NCBI RefSeq assembly: GCF_902499115.1
Contig: NZ_CABVPN010000006.1
Span: 1-64,000, forward strand
DNA: 64,000 nt
Direction: 5' to 3'
Source of the DNA: Burkholderia diffusa
GTDB lineage: Bacteria > Pseudomonadota > Gammaproteobacteria > Burkholderiales > Burkholderiaceae
A model generated the notes under the pieces. That model searched no databases. It was not told the origin of the DNA and worked only from the letters and a program-made list of their open reading frames with translations. The translations under genes were made by a program, and so were the position numbers. Below, one piece after another: positions 51,810-60,652 of this stretch; positions within the stretch are counted from its first letter, which is position 1, and each line of letters starts with the position of its first letter.

Positions 51810-52643
51810 TCAGCGCATCATCCGCCGCCGGAACAGCCACGCGGAGACCACGAATCCGCCGACCGCATAGCCGGCGAGCACCGCGAGATGCAGGCCGACG
51901 TCCGTCGCCGGCCGGCCGAGCATCGCGGGGCGGATGAGTTCGACCGCGTTCGCGAGCGGCAGCATGTGTGCCGCGTGCTGCGCGACCGGCGGCAACTGCG
52001 TGATCGGGAAGAACACCCCCGACAGCAGCAGCATCGGCGTCAGCACGAGCGTCTGATAGAACATGAAGAAGTCGTAGGACGGCGCGAGCGCAGTGACGAT
52101 CATCGCCGTGCTCGCGAACGCGAGGCCGGCGAGTGCGATCACGGGCAGTGCCGCGAGCATCGACGGAAACCGCGCATAGCCGAGCAGGCCCGCGACGAGC
52201 ATGATCGCGACGCCCGACAGCAGCGCCTTGCTCGCGCCCCAGACAATCTCGCCGAGCACGATGTCGCCCAGCGCGAGCGGCGTGTGCATGATCGCTTCCC
52301 AGGTGCGCTGCACGTGCATTCGCGAGAAGCCCGAATACATCGATTCGAAGCTCGCGGACATCATCACGCTCGAACTGACCGTGCCGGCCGCGAGGAACGC
52401 GATATACGACACACCGTCGACGTGGCCGAGCATCAGGCCGAGCCCGAACCCCAGCCCGAACAGGTAGATCATCGGATCGGCGAGATTGCCGAACAGCGAG
52501 GCGAGCGCGAGCTTGCGCCACACGAGGTAGTTGCGTCGCCACACGGCAATCCAGTTGGTGGCATTCGCGGGCAGCGCGATCGCGAAGCGTGATTCGCGTG
52601 GCGGTGCGGACGGCGCGGCGGCGGAATAGTTGCGTACGTCCAT
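51810..52643 (-). CDS. ABC-2 type exporter permease (NodJ-like)
   Basis: The 277-aa membrane protein has six helices of the ABC-2 family, including LAAGTVSSSVMMSASFESMYSG and VMMSASFESMY near 100. It lies six bases after its ATPase and forms an exporter with it. NodJ-type permeases export Nod factor in rhizobia, but in Burkholderia such pairs export other molecules. Substrate unknown. Confidence 0.88.
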   Translation of the reverse strand: MDVRNYSAAAPSAPPRESRFAIALPANATNWIAVWRRNYLVWRKLALASLFGNLADPMIYLFGLGFGLGLMLGHVDGVSYIAFLAAGTVSSSVMMSASFESMYSGFSRMHVQRTWEAIMHTPLALGDIVLGEIVWGASKALLSGVAIMLVAGLLGYARFPSMLAALPVIALAGLAFASTAMIVTALAPSYDFFMFYQTLVLTPMLLLSGVFFPITQLPPVAQHAAHMLPLANAVELIRPAMLGRPATDVGLHLAVLAGYAVGGFVVSAWLFRRRMMR

Positions 52644-52649
52644 GATCGA

Positions 52650-53564
52650 TCAGTCCTGCATTTCGCGGCCCGTGAGCCGCAGGAACACGTCCTCCAGATT
52701 GGCCGGACGGTGCAGATAACGCAATCCCGTGCGACCCTTGAGTCGCGCACTGAGCGGCTCGGGATCGGTCACGTAGCAGAACAGCGTCTCGCCGCTGATC
52801 TCGGTGTGCTTCGCGAACGGCGCCAGTTCGTCGCGCAGCGCGACCGGGTCGAGTCCGTAGATCTCGATCACGTCGCAGCCGATCTCCGATTCGATCAGCG
52901 CGTGCGGCGCGCCTTCGGCGATCTTGCGGCCTTCCTCGATCACGCACAGCCGGTCGCACAGGCGCTCCGCTTCTTCCATGAAATGCGTGGTGATCAGGAT
53001 CGTCTTGCCGCGGGCGAGCAGCGACCGCAACCGCTCCCACATCAGGTGCCGCGCCTGCGGATCGAGGCCCGTCGTCGGCTCGTCGAGCACCAGCACGTCG
53101 GGATCGTTGACGAGCGCGCGTGCGAGCGTCAGACGGCGCTTCATGCCGCCCGACAATTCGCCGACCTTCGCATCCGCCTTGTTTTCCAGCTTCGCGAATT
53201 CGAGCAGTGGTTGCACGAGCGCGCGTGCGGCGTGTGCCGACATTCCGAAATAGCGGCTGAACACGAGCAGGTTCTCGCGGACCGTGAAGTCGGGGTCGAG
53301 GTTGTCGAACTGCGGGACGACACCGACGCGCTGGCGCGCATGCCGTGCGCGTGACGGAACCGGCTCGCCGCAAAGTGAAATGGTGCCGGCGTCGGGATAC
53401 GCGAGGCCGAGCAGCATCTTCAGCGTCGTGGTCTTGCCGGCGCCGTTCGGCCCGAGCAGGCCATAGCATTCGCCGGCCTGCACGTGGAAGGACAAATCGT
53501 TGACGACGAGCTTGTCGCCATAGCGCTTTTCGACGTTCCGGAAATCGATCGGTGCAACGGACAT
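52650..53564 (-). CDS. ABC-2 type exporter ATP-binding protein (NodI-like)
   Basis: The 304-aa ATPase has Walker A GPNGAGKTTTLKML (about 38), signature LSGGMKRRLTLARAL (about 139), Walker B VLVLDEPTTGLDPQ (about 158) and the H-loop region LITTHFMEEAERL. A C-terminal extension (about 215-304) is typical of NodI/CcmA-like pairs. It forms an exporter with the permease. Confidence 0.92.
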   Translation of the reverse strand: MSVAPIDFRNVEKRYGDKLVVNDLSFHVQAGECYGLLGPNGAGKTTTLKMLLGLAYPDAGTISLCGEPVPSRARHARQRVGVVPQFDNLDPDFTVRENLLVFSRYFGMSAHAARALVQPLLEFAKLENKADAKVGELSGGMKRRLTLARALVNDPDVLVLDEPTTGLDPQARHLMWERLRSLLARGKTILITTHFMEEAERLCDRLCVIEEGRKIAEGAPHALIESEIGCDVIEIYGLDPVALRDELAPFAKHTEISGETLFCYVTDPEPLSARLKGRTGLRYLHRPANLEDVFLRLTGREMQD

Positions 53565-53891
53565 GGGCAGGTTGTCGTTGTAAGCGGACGCGGACGCGTT
53601 TCGCGGCCGGTCGGACGGGCATGCCGGCCGGCGAACGGATCGGGTGAATGCGTGTCACATGGGCATGACCGAGGCGAACGCACGTCGACGGCACGGACGG
53701 GCCATTCTAGTGCATCGGCTGCGTCTCTTCAGGGCAGGCTCGCGCGACACGGTGCATGCGCGCACGGATCGTGCACCGCATCATCGCCGACGCGCCCCGC
53801 GTGGCGAATCAGCGTTTTCCATCCCTTGCGTCCGGAATTGCGGCGCACCATGATGAGTGCATAGGGTACGAAGTCGCGACAGGGAGGTCTC
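53565..53891. other. Intergenic region between divergent genes
   Basis: These 327 bases hold no convincing gene. They must carry promoters for the ATPase and for the universal stress protein; no clear operator was seen. Confidence 0.4.
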
Positions 53892-54389
53892 ATGGCTAGC
53901 TACAACAAGATTCTGCTGTGCTACGACGGCACGCTCGAAGGACGCAAGGCATTGCGGTGCGGTGCCAATCTTGCGCTGGACCTGAAGGCGGAAACGCATT
54001 TGCTGTCGGTCGTCGACATGCGCTCGAGCATCGCGCAAAGCGCAGGGCTGCTGACCGACGTCGCGTGCGGCCGCTTCGAGGAAACGGCGCGCGAGATACT
54101 GCAGGAAGGCGTGAACTGGCTGCGCGAGCGCGGCGTTCAGGCGGAAGGCCATTTCGCATTCGGCTATCCGATCGACGAAATCGCGAACCTCGCGACGGAA
54201 TTGAAGGCCGACCTCGTCGTCGTCGGCCATCGGTGCCGCAGCGGGTTGTCGAGATGGTGGATGGGTTCGGGCAACACACAACTGCTCGATCGCGTGAACT
54301 GCAGCATTTTGGTCGCATGTTCGTCGGCGGAAGAGCAAAAGGCCGAGATCGCACGCGAACGCGAAGCGGCCACCGCGAGCGGCAAGTGA
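53892..54389 (+). CDS. Universal stress protein (UspA family)
   Basis: The 165-aa single USP domain starts MASYNKILLCYDGTLEGRKA. The ATP-binding loop resembles G-2x-G-9x-G-S/T: VVVGHRCRSGLSRWWMGSGN. The C-terminal tail is Glu/Arg/Ala-rich and may form a helix (EEQKAEIAREREAATASG). The gene follows GGGAGGTCTC and stands alone. Confidence 0.9.
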   Translation: MASYNKILLCYDGTLEGRKALRCGANLALDLKAETHLLSVVDMRSSIAQSAGLLTDVACGRFEETAREILQEGVNWLRERGVQAEGHFAFGYPIDEIANLATELKADLVVVGHRCRSGLSRWWMGSGNTQLLDRVNCSILVACSSAEEQKAEIAREREAATASGK

Positions 54390-54479
54390 CGCAACGATTG
54401 TGTGGCCGGCCGGGTCGTATCGCGATTCGCGCCGGTCGCGCGCAGTGCCGCTAGCGGCATCCACGCCGATTGCGGCCGC

Positions 54480-55178
54480 TCAGGCGTGCAGGTCGATCGC
54501 GGACAGCTTCCACGAAAACAAGCCGAAGCGGTGGAAGATCGCCGCATAGCGCGTGCCGTCCGCGCTGCGCTGGTAGGTCACGACAAATTCATCGATATTC
54601 CGGTAGCCGGCGCTCGTTTGCTGAGGATGGGCCGCCTCGCCGGGGCTGGCCGGTGCGGGTGCGGTGGCTGGCGCCGATGCGGCGGAGGCGGTGGCATTGC
54701 TGGCCGGTACGGGGGCGCTCGCCGGATTGACCGGCGGCGCGGCCGGTGCATTGTCAGGCGCAGCGCCTGACGGCGGGCCCGACCATTCGGGCGGTCGTTC
54801 GCCCGGATTGCCGCGCGGGGGAATGCCGCTCATCAGCGCCGCTACACCTTCCGGTGTCGCATAGGCATCGACCAGGGGGCCGATCAACGCAGATCCGATC
54901 AGCGCGCCAATCACCGCGAACGGATTGTCCTTCTTCACTGCGTCGATTCGGCGCATCAACTCTTCCGTGACCTGCTGCTTCAGGCTGATGCGCAGCGACG
55001 GAAAATCGACATACTCGCTGACCGCTTGCGCATCGCGCGCATCGATCGCCGATTTCAGGCGACCGAGCGCGACGTACGGCGATGCGTACGCATAACCGAT
55101 CGCCACCAGGACGGCGATGGCCAGCACGACGATCAGCAATGGCTTGAGCCGCCACGCGCGGCCCGAAGATCCAGTCAC
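54480..55178 (-). CDS. DUF2939 membrane-anchored protein
   Basis: The 232-aa protein starts with GTG 55178 after CCGGAGGCATC. One N-terminal membrane helix (LKPLLIVVLAIAVLVAIGYA) is followed by the DUF2939 domain (YVALGRLKSAIDARDAQAVS about 36-90; VDFPSLRISLKQQVTEELMR). A Pro/Ala/Ser-rich linker (APPVNPASAPVPASNATASA) leads to a final beta-rich domain (YRNIDEFVVTYQ, FGLFSWKLSAIDLHA). Function unknown. It lies downstream of the 112-aa gene and lexA but has its own ribosome site. Confidence 0.8.
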   Translation of the reverse strand: MTGSSGRAWRLKPLLIVVLAIAVLVAIGYAYASPYVALGRLKSAIDARDAQAVSEYVDFPSLRISLKQQVTEELMRRIDAVKKDNPFAVIGALIGSALIGPLVDAYATPEGVAALMSGIPPRGNPGERPPEWSGPPSGAAPDNAPAAPPVNPASAPVPASNATASAASAPATAPAPASPGEAAHPQQTSAGYRNIDEFVVTYQRSADGTRYAAIFHRFGLFSWKLSAIDLHA

Positions 55179-55207
55179 GATGCCTCCGGTGCGGACACGT
55201 TCCGCAA

Positions 55208-55546
55208 TCAGAGACCGCCGTGCGTGGCCGATCGTTCCTCGGCGATGCAGCGATCGATCATCCGGCACACGGCATCGATCGTCCCGACCATGATCAGGCG
55301 CGACCGGCCGTGATAGACGCGCACGGGCGCACGGCGTGCCGGTTCCGCGTGATTCAGGCCGGCGTTCAGCGAGACCCGCGCGAATGCGGGAAGTGCTGAC
55401 GGCAGCAGCGACGCCTGCCGTTCAACTGCGACTTCTTGGCTCACCACGGGCGCCGCGGCGGACAGCGGCGCGCAGGGCGTGCGACCGCGCAGGTGACGCA
55501 GGCGGCCGAATTGACGGAAAGGCAGCAGACGGGAAAGGCGTTCCAT
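55208..55546 (-). CDS. Small protein downstream of lexA
   Basis: The 112-aa frame MERLSRLLPFRQFGRLRHLR starts after AGGAGAACATC, 26 bases after the lexA stop. Position next to lexA resembles that of sulA-type SOS genes in some bacteria, but no SulA motif is seen. A repetitive basic N-terminus and a better conserved C-terminus (VYHGRSRLIMVGTIDAVCRM) are visible. It may be SOS-induced as part of the lexA transcript. Confidence 0.6.
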   Translation of the reverse strand: MERLSRLLPFRQFGRLRHLRGRTPCAPLSAAAPVVSQEVAVERQASLLPSALPAFARVSLNAGLNHAEPARRAPVRVYHGRSRLIMVGTIDAVCRMIDRCIAEERSATHGGL

Positions 55547-55572
55547 GATGTTCTCCTCAGCGAGACCGATTG

Positions 55573-56220
55573 TCAGAGTTCGCCCGAGCGGATCAGCCCG
55601 ACGGCGATGCCTTCCAGCGCGAACTCCGCGCTGCCGGCCTTGACGAAGATATTTTCGTAATCCGGGTTCTCCGCGATCAGCTCGAGGCCGCCGGGCCGGC
55701 GCATCAGGCGCTTGACCGTGACGTCGTCGCCGAGACGCGCGACGATGATCTGGCCGTCCTTCGCTTCCGTGCGCTTCTGCACGGCGAGGAGGTCGCCGTC
55801 GAGAATGCCGGCGTCGCGCATCGACAGGCCACGCACCTTCAGCAGGTAATCGGGCTTGCTGGTGAACAGCGCGGGATCGCACGCGTAATGATGCGAGATG
55901 TGCTCCTGCGCGAGGATCGGGCTACCGGCCGCGACGCGGCCGACGAGCGGCAGCGACAGTTGCATCAGGCCGGCGTGCGGCAGCGTGAACTGGTGCGGGG
56001 CGTCGTCGATGCCGAGCAGGCGGATGCCGCGCGACGCGCCGGCGGCCAGCTCGATCACGCCCTTGCGCGCCAGCGCACGGAGGTGTTCCTCGGCCGCGTT
56101 CGGCGAGCTGAAACCCAGCTCTGCCGCAATTTCGGCGCGCGTGGGCGGGAAACCGGAGCGCTCGATCGCGCGGCGGATCAAGTCGAACACTTGCTGCTGA
56201 CGGGCGGTGAGTTTGGTCAT
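55573..56220 (-). CDS. lexA: LexA repressor
   Basis: The 215-aa SOS repressor has a winged HTH (MTKLTARQQQVFDLIRRAIE, with SGFPPTRAEIAAELGFSSPN) and a C-terminal autoprotease. The cleavage site is the Ala-Gly bond in VGRVAAGSPIL (about 96). The catalytic Ser is in VRGLSMRDAG (about 132) and the Lys in DDVTVKRLM (about 169). The start is Met 56220; upstream codons run into the operator. Two SOS boxes precede it, so it represses itself. Confidence 0.97.
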   Translation of the reverse strand: MTKLTARQQQVFDLIRRAIERSGFPPTRAEIAAELGFSSPNAAEEHLRALARKGVIELAAGASRGIRLLGIDDAPHQFTLPHAGLMQLSLPLVGRVAAGSPILAQEHISHHYACDPALFTSKPDYLLKVRGLSMRDAGILDGDLLAVQKRTEAKDGQIIVARLGDDVTVKRLMRRPGGLELIAENPDYENIFVKAGSAEFALEGIAVGLIRSGEL

Positions 56221-56227
56221 GGCTGAA

Positions 56228-56263
56228 CTGTATGGATAGACAGTGAGCTGTATTTTTATACAG
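56228..56263 (-). promoter_or_regulatory. Two tandem SOS (LexA) boxes
   Basis: Box one, CTGTATTTTTATACAG (56248-56263), and box two, CTGTATGGATAGACAG (56228-56243), both fit CTG-N10-CAG with the CTGT...ACAG ends. They lie 8 and 28 bases before the lexA start. Known: dual boxes give tight autoregulation, as in E. coli lexA. Confidence 0.9.
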
Positions 56264-56484
56264 TACTTCGCGAATTTCAAGTGTTACTTGAGGTTCGACG
56301 CGATCACGCCGGTTCCGGCGCGATTTCGCGACGTCCGGACGCCGGTTTGTCTGCCGCAACCGTCCGTCCCGTCTGCGTTAGCACTTTTGAGTATTAAAAA
56401 ATGAAGAACGATTATTTTTAATCATGTAACCCGTTCGTTAGACTGGCCCGACATCGCAATACCGACAACACTGGAGAACCAAGG

Positions 56485-57522
56485 ATGGGCAAGCGCAATA
56501 CGGGGCTGGTGGGCGGAGCGGGCCGCCTGATCGCAACACTCGCGCTGGGCGCGGCGGCGGCGCTGGGCGTCGCGACGCACGCCCAGGCCGATGTGACGTT
56601 CCTGAACGTGTCCTACGACCCGACGCGTGAGCTGTATCAGGACTTCAATCAGGCGTTCGGCAAGGAGTGGAAGGCGAAGACGGGCGAGACCGTCAACTTC
56701 AAGCAGTCGCACGGCGGCTCGGGCGCGCAGGCGCGCTCGGTGCTCGACGGCCTGCAGGCCGACGTCGTGACGCTTGCGCTCGCCTACGACATCGACGCGC
56801 TCGCCAACAAGGGCCTTGTCAACAAGGACTGGCAGAAGCGCCTGCCCGACAACGCATCGCCGTACACGTCGACGATCGTGTTCCTGGTGCGCAAGGGCAA
56901 TCCGAAGGGGATCAAGGACTGGGACGACCTGACCAGGCCGGGCGTCTCGATCGTCACGCCGAACCCGAAGACGTCGGGCGGCGCGCGCTGGAACTACCTG
57001 GCCGCGTGGGCGTATGCGGTGCACAAGCCGGGCGGCAACGAGCAGACGGCGAAGGAATTCGTCACGAAGCTGTACAAGAACGCGGGCGTACTCGATTCCG
57101 GCGCGCGAGGCGCGACGACGAGCTTCGTTCAGCGCGGAATCGGCGACGTGCTGATCGCATGGGAAAACGAGGCATTCCTGTCGGTCAAGGAATTCGGTAC
57201 CGACAAGTTCGAGATCGTCGTGCCGTCGGTGAGTATCCTGGCCGAGCCGCCCGTCGCGGTGGTCGACAAGGTGGTGGACAAGAAGGGCACGCGCAAGCTG
57301 GCCGACGCGTACCTGAACTTTCTCTACAGCCCGCAGGGCCAGGAGATCGCGGCGCGCAACTACTACCGGCCGCGCTCGAAGAACGTGCCGGCGGAGCTGA
57401 CGAAGCAGTTCCCGAAGCTGAAGCTGTACACGGTCGACGACACGTTCGGCGGCTGGACGAATGCGCAGAAGACGCATTTCGCGGACGGCGGTGTGTTCGA
57501 TTCGATCTACAAGCCGCAGTAA
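56485..57522 (+). CDS. sbp: Sulfate-binding periplasmic protein
   Basis: The 345-aa binding protein starts MGKRNTGLVGGAGRLIATLA with signal cleavage after about residue 35 (THAQA|DV). The sulfate/thiosulfate-binding family shows FLNVSYDPTRELYQDFNQAF, KQSHGGSGAQARSVLDGLQA and NPKTSGGARWNYLAAWAYA. It feeds the CysTWA transporter encoded just downstream. The upstream region (56281-56484) is AT-rich, as expected for a CysB-dependent promoter. Confidence 0.95.
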   Translation: MGKRNTGLVGGAGRLIATLALGAAAALGVATHAQADVTFLNVSYDPTRELYQDFNQAFGKEWKAKTGETVNFKQSHGGSGAQARSVLDGLQADVVTLALAYDIDALANKGLVNKDWQKRLPDNASPYTSTIVFLVRKGNPKGIKDWDDLTRPGVSIVTPNPKTSGGARWNYLAAWAYAVHKPGGNEQTAKEFVTKLYKNAGVLDSGARGATTSFVQRGIGDVLIAWENEAFLSVKEFGTDKFEIVVPSVSILAEPPVAVVDKVVDKKGTRKLADAYLNFLYSPQGQEIAARNYYRPRSKNVPAELTKQFPKLKLYTVDDTFGGWTNAQKTHFADGGVFDSIYKPQ

Positions 57523-57657
57523 CGCGACGCAGCAAGCCATAACGACAGCGGCGCGCCACGAGAGCGCGCCGCATCCCCGACGGGCCGCCGGCGCAATGCA
57601 TCGCGCCGGCGGTTTGCGTCGGACCCATGAGCAGCATCGACCCAGCAAGAGCATCCG

Positions 57658-58554
57658 ATGACGACGTACACCTTTCGCAAGCCGAGCGCGCTGCCCGGTT
57701 TCGGCGTGACGCTCGGCATCACGGTGGCTTATTTGAGCCTCGTGGTGCTGATTCCGCTCGCCGCCACGTTCATGAAGACCGCGACGCTGTCGTGGGACCA
57801 GTTCGTCACCGCCGTCACGTCGCCGCGCGTGCTCGCGTCGTACCGGCTGACGTTCTCCGCCGCGCTCGGCGGCGCGCTGATCAACGCCGTGTTCGGCTTT
57901 CTCGTCGCGTGGGTGCTCGTGCGCTACACGTTCCCGTTCAAGCGTCTCGTCGATGCAATCGTTGACCTGCCGTTCGCGCTGCCGACGTCGGTCGCCGGCA
58001 TCTCGCTTGCCGCCGTCTATGCGACCAACGGCTGGGTCGGCCAGTATCTCGCGCCGTTCGGCATCAAGATCGCGTTCACGCCGGTCGGCGTGCTGGTGGC
58101 GCTGACCTTCATCGGGCTGCCGTTCGTCGTGCGCACCGTGCAGCCGGTGCTCGAGGATTTCGAGCGCGAGCAGGAAGAGGCCGCCGCGTGCCTCGGCGCA
58201 TCGCGCTGGCTGACGTTCCGCCGCGTCGTGCTGCCGGCCGTGCTGCCGGCGCTGCTCACCGGCTTCGCGCTGGCGTTCGCGCGCGCGCTCGGCGAGTACG
58301 GGTCGGTCATCTTCATCGCCGGCAACGTGCCAATGAAATCCGAGATCACGTCGCTGCTGATCATCACGAAGCTCGAGCAGTACGACTATGCGGGCGCGAC
58401 CGCGCTGGCGGTCGTGATGCTGGTCGTGTCGTTCCTGATGCTGCTGCTGATCAACTCGCTGCAGTGGTATCTGCAACGCCGCACGAGCAAGGGCGCGAGC
58501 GGCCCCGCGCCGGCGACCGTCACCGTCGCCGCCGCAGCAGGAGGCCAGCAATGA
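57658..58554 (+). CDS. cysT: Sulfate ABC transporter permease CysT
   Basis: The 298-aa permease has an N-terminal helix (GFGVTLGITVAYLSLVVLIP) and the EAA loop EEAAACLGASRWLTFRRVVL (about 174). It is often called cysU in E. coli. It starts 135 bases after sbp and overlaps cysW by ATGA, so the two are translationally coupled. Confidence 0.95.
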   Translation: MTTYTFRKPSALPGFGVTLGITVAYLSLVVLIPLAATFMKTATLSWDQFVTAVTSPRVLASYRLTFSAALGGALINAVFGFLVAWVLVRYTFPFKRLVDAIVDLPFALPTSVAGISLAAVYATNGWVGQYLAPFGIKIAFTPVGVLVALTFIGLPFVVRTVQPVLEDFEREQEEAAACLGASRWLTFRRVVLPAVLPALLTGFALAFARALGEYGSVIFIAGNVPMKSEITSLLIITKLEQYDYAGATALAVVMLVVSFLMLLLINSLQWYLQRRTSKGASGPAPATVTVAAAAGGQQ

Positions 58555-59501
58555 ACCAGGAGGCCACCGTCGTGCTGAAAACCCCGCCGTCGGCCGCGCA
58601 AGGCCGTGCCGCGAATCGGCTCGACCCCGTCAGCGAGCCGCGCGCCGTGCGCTGGCTGCTGATCGGCGTCGCGCTGGCATTCCTCGCGTTCTTCCTCGTC
58701 GTGCCGCTCGCCGCGGTGTTCTTCGAGGCGCTGCGCAAGGGCGTCGGCTTCTATCTCGAATCGCTCGCCGATCCCGACGCGTGGTCGGCGATCAAGCTGA
58801 CGCTGACCGTCGCCGTGATCGCGGTGCCGTTGAACCTCGTGTTCGGCGTGTGCGCATCGTGGGCGATCGCGAAGTTCGAATTCCGCGGCAAGGCGTTGCT
58901 GACCACGCTGATCGACCTGCCGTTCTCCGTGTCGCCGGTGATCTCGGGTCTCGTCTACGTGCTGCTGTTCGGCGCGCAGGGCTGGCTCGGGCCGTGGCTG
59001 CAGGATCACGACGTGCAGATCATCTTCGCGGTGCCGGGTATCGTGCTCGCGACGATCTTCGTCACGTTTCCGTTCGTCGCGCGCGAACTGATCCCGCTGA
59101 TGCAGGCGCAGGGCACCGACGAGGAAGAGGCCGCGCGCGTGCTCGGCGCGTCGGGCTGGCAGATCTTCCGGCGCGTGACGCTGCCGAACGTGAAGTGGGG
59201 CCTGCTGTACGGCGTGATCCTGTGCAATGCGCGGGCGATGGGCGAATTCGGTGCGGTGTCGGTCGTGTCCGGCCACATTCGCGGCGTGACCGACACGATG
59301 CCGCTGCACGTCGAGATCCTGTACAACGAATACAACTTCGCGGCGGCGTTCGCGGTGGCGTCGGTGCTGGCGTTGCTCGCGCTCGTCACGCTTGCGCTGA
59401 AGCTGCTCGCCGAACGTCACCTCGCCGCCGAACTGGCCGGCGCACGCGACGACGTTCCCGCTCATGCCGGCCCCGTCGCCGCCATTTCGTCGAAATCGTA
59501 A
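58551..59501 (+). CDS. cysW: Sulfate ABC transporter permease CysW
   Basis: The 316-aa permease has an extended N-terminus (about 30 residues) and EAA loop EEAARVLGASGWQIFRRVTL (about 196). The start ATG 58551 overlaps the cysT stop and has GGAGGCCAGCA upstream. It pairs with CysT as the heterodimeric channel. Confidence 0.95.
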   Translation: MNQEATVVLKTPPSAAQGRAANRLDPVSEPRAVRWLLIGVALAFLAFFLVVPLAAVFFEALRKGVGFYLESLADPDAWSAIKLTLTVAVIAVPLNLVFGVCASWAIAKFEFRGKALLTTLIDLPFSVSPVISGLVYVLLFGAQGWLGPWLQDHDVQIIFAVPGIVLATIFVTFPFVARELIPLMQAQGTDEEEAARVLGASGWQIFRRVTLPNVKWGLLYGVILCNARAMGEFGAVSVVSGHIRGVTDTMPLHVEILYNEYNFAAAFAVASVLALLALVTLALKLLAERHLAAELAGARDDVPAHAGPVAAISSKS

Positions 59502-59514
59502 AGAGGCAACCAGA

Positions 59515-60573
59515 ATGGGTATCACCGTCCGTCACCTTCAGAAGCGCTTCGGCGATTTCACCGCGCTCGACAACGTATCGCTCGACTTTCCGCCGGGCGA
59601 GCTCGTCGCGCTGCTCGGGCCGTCCGGCTGCGGCAAGACCACGCTGCTGCGCGTGATCGCGGGCCTCGAGCACGCGGACGCCGGCCAGGTCGTGCTGCAG
59701 GGGCTCGACGTCGCGTCGGTCGGCGCGCGCGATCGCCAGGTCGGCTTCGTGTTCCAGCATTACGCGCTGTTCCGCCACATGACCGTGTTCGAGAACGTCG
59801 CGTTCGGGCTGCGCGTGAAGCCGCGCCGCGAGCGGCCGTCGGAAGCCGTGATCCGCGACAAGGTGCACGAACTGCTGAAGCTCGTGCAGCTCGACTGGCT
59901 CGCGCAGCGCTATCCGTCCGAGCTGTCGGGCGGCCAGCGCCAGCGGATCGCACTGGCCCGCGCGCTCGCGGTCGAGCCGAAGGTGCTGCTGCTCGACGAG
60001 CCGTTCGGCGCGCTCGACGCGAAGGTACGCAAGGAACTGCGCGGCTGGCTGCGCCGCCTGCACGACGACCTGCACATCTCGACGATCTTCGTCACGCACG
60101 ACCAGGAGGAAGCGCTGGAAGTGGCCGACCGGATCGTCGTGCTGAACCGCGGTCACGTCGAGCAGGTCGGCAGCCCGCAGGATGTGTACGACCATCCGCA
60201 AAGCGCGTTCGTCTACGAGTTTCTCGGCGCGGCGAACCGGCTGCCGGGGACGGTCGCCGGGCGCGGCTTCGTCGCCGAGGGCGCCGCTGCGCCGATCGAG
60301 GTCGACGCCGACTTCGCGGGCCCCGCGAACGCGTACGTGCGGCCGCACGACCTGCAGCTTTGGCCGGCAGGCGAAGGGCATCGGGACGGCATCGCGGTGG
60401 ACGTGCGCCGCGTGATCCCGCTCGGCGGCTCGGTGCGGGTCGAACTCGAGGCGCGCACGGGCGGCGCGCTCGAAGCGGAGCTCGATCGCGATGCGTGGCG
60501 TGCGCTCGCGCTGCAGGTCGGCGACGGCGCGACGGCCGTGCCGCGCGCGGTTCGCGTATTTCCCGCACACTGA
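59515..60573 (+). CDS. cysA: Sulfate/thiosulfate ABC transporter ATP-binding protein CysA
   Basis: The 352-aa ATPase has Walker A GPSGCGKTTLLRVIAG (about 37), signature LSGGQRQRIALARAL (about 137) and Walker B VLLLDEPFGALD (about 157). A C-terminal TOBE-like regulatory domain follows (GAANRLPGTVAGRGF onward). It starts 13 bases after cysW and completes the sulfate importer. Confidence 0.95.
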   Translation: MGITVRHLQKRFGDFTALDNVSLDFPPGELVALLGPSGCGKTTLLRVIAGLEHADAGQVVLQGLDVASVGARDRQVGFVFQHYALFRHMTVFENVAFGLRVKPRRERPSEAVIRDKVHELLKLVQLDWLAQRYPSELSGGQRQRIALARALAVEPKVLLLDEPFGALDAKVRKELRGWLRRLHDDLHISTIFVTHDQEEALEVADRIVVLNRGHVEQVGSPQDVYDHPQSAFVYEFLGAANRLPGTVAGRGFVAEGAAAPIEVDADFAGPANAYVRPHDLQLWPAGEGHRDGIAVDVRRVIPLGGSVRVELEARTGGALEAELDRDAWRALALQVGDGATAVPRAVRVFPAH

Positions 60574-60652
60574 CGCCCATACCCGGTAATGAGAAGAGGG
60601 CGGATACCGCTCCGGATCACATTCGAACAACGACAGCCCAAGAGGCAAACCC

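Noticed and set aside
51772..53694. 640-codon frame over the NodIJ-like genes
   Set aside because: It is a shifted frame of the two ABC genes without domain signatures.
56422..58551. 709-codon open frame antisense to sbp and cysT
   Set aside because: It covers the sulfate genes on the other strand, with low-complexity Arg/Glu/Gln composition and no family motif.
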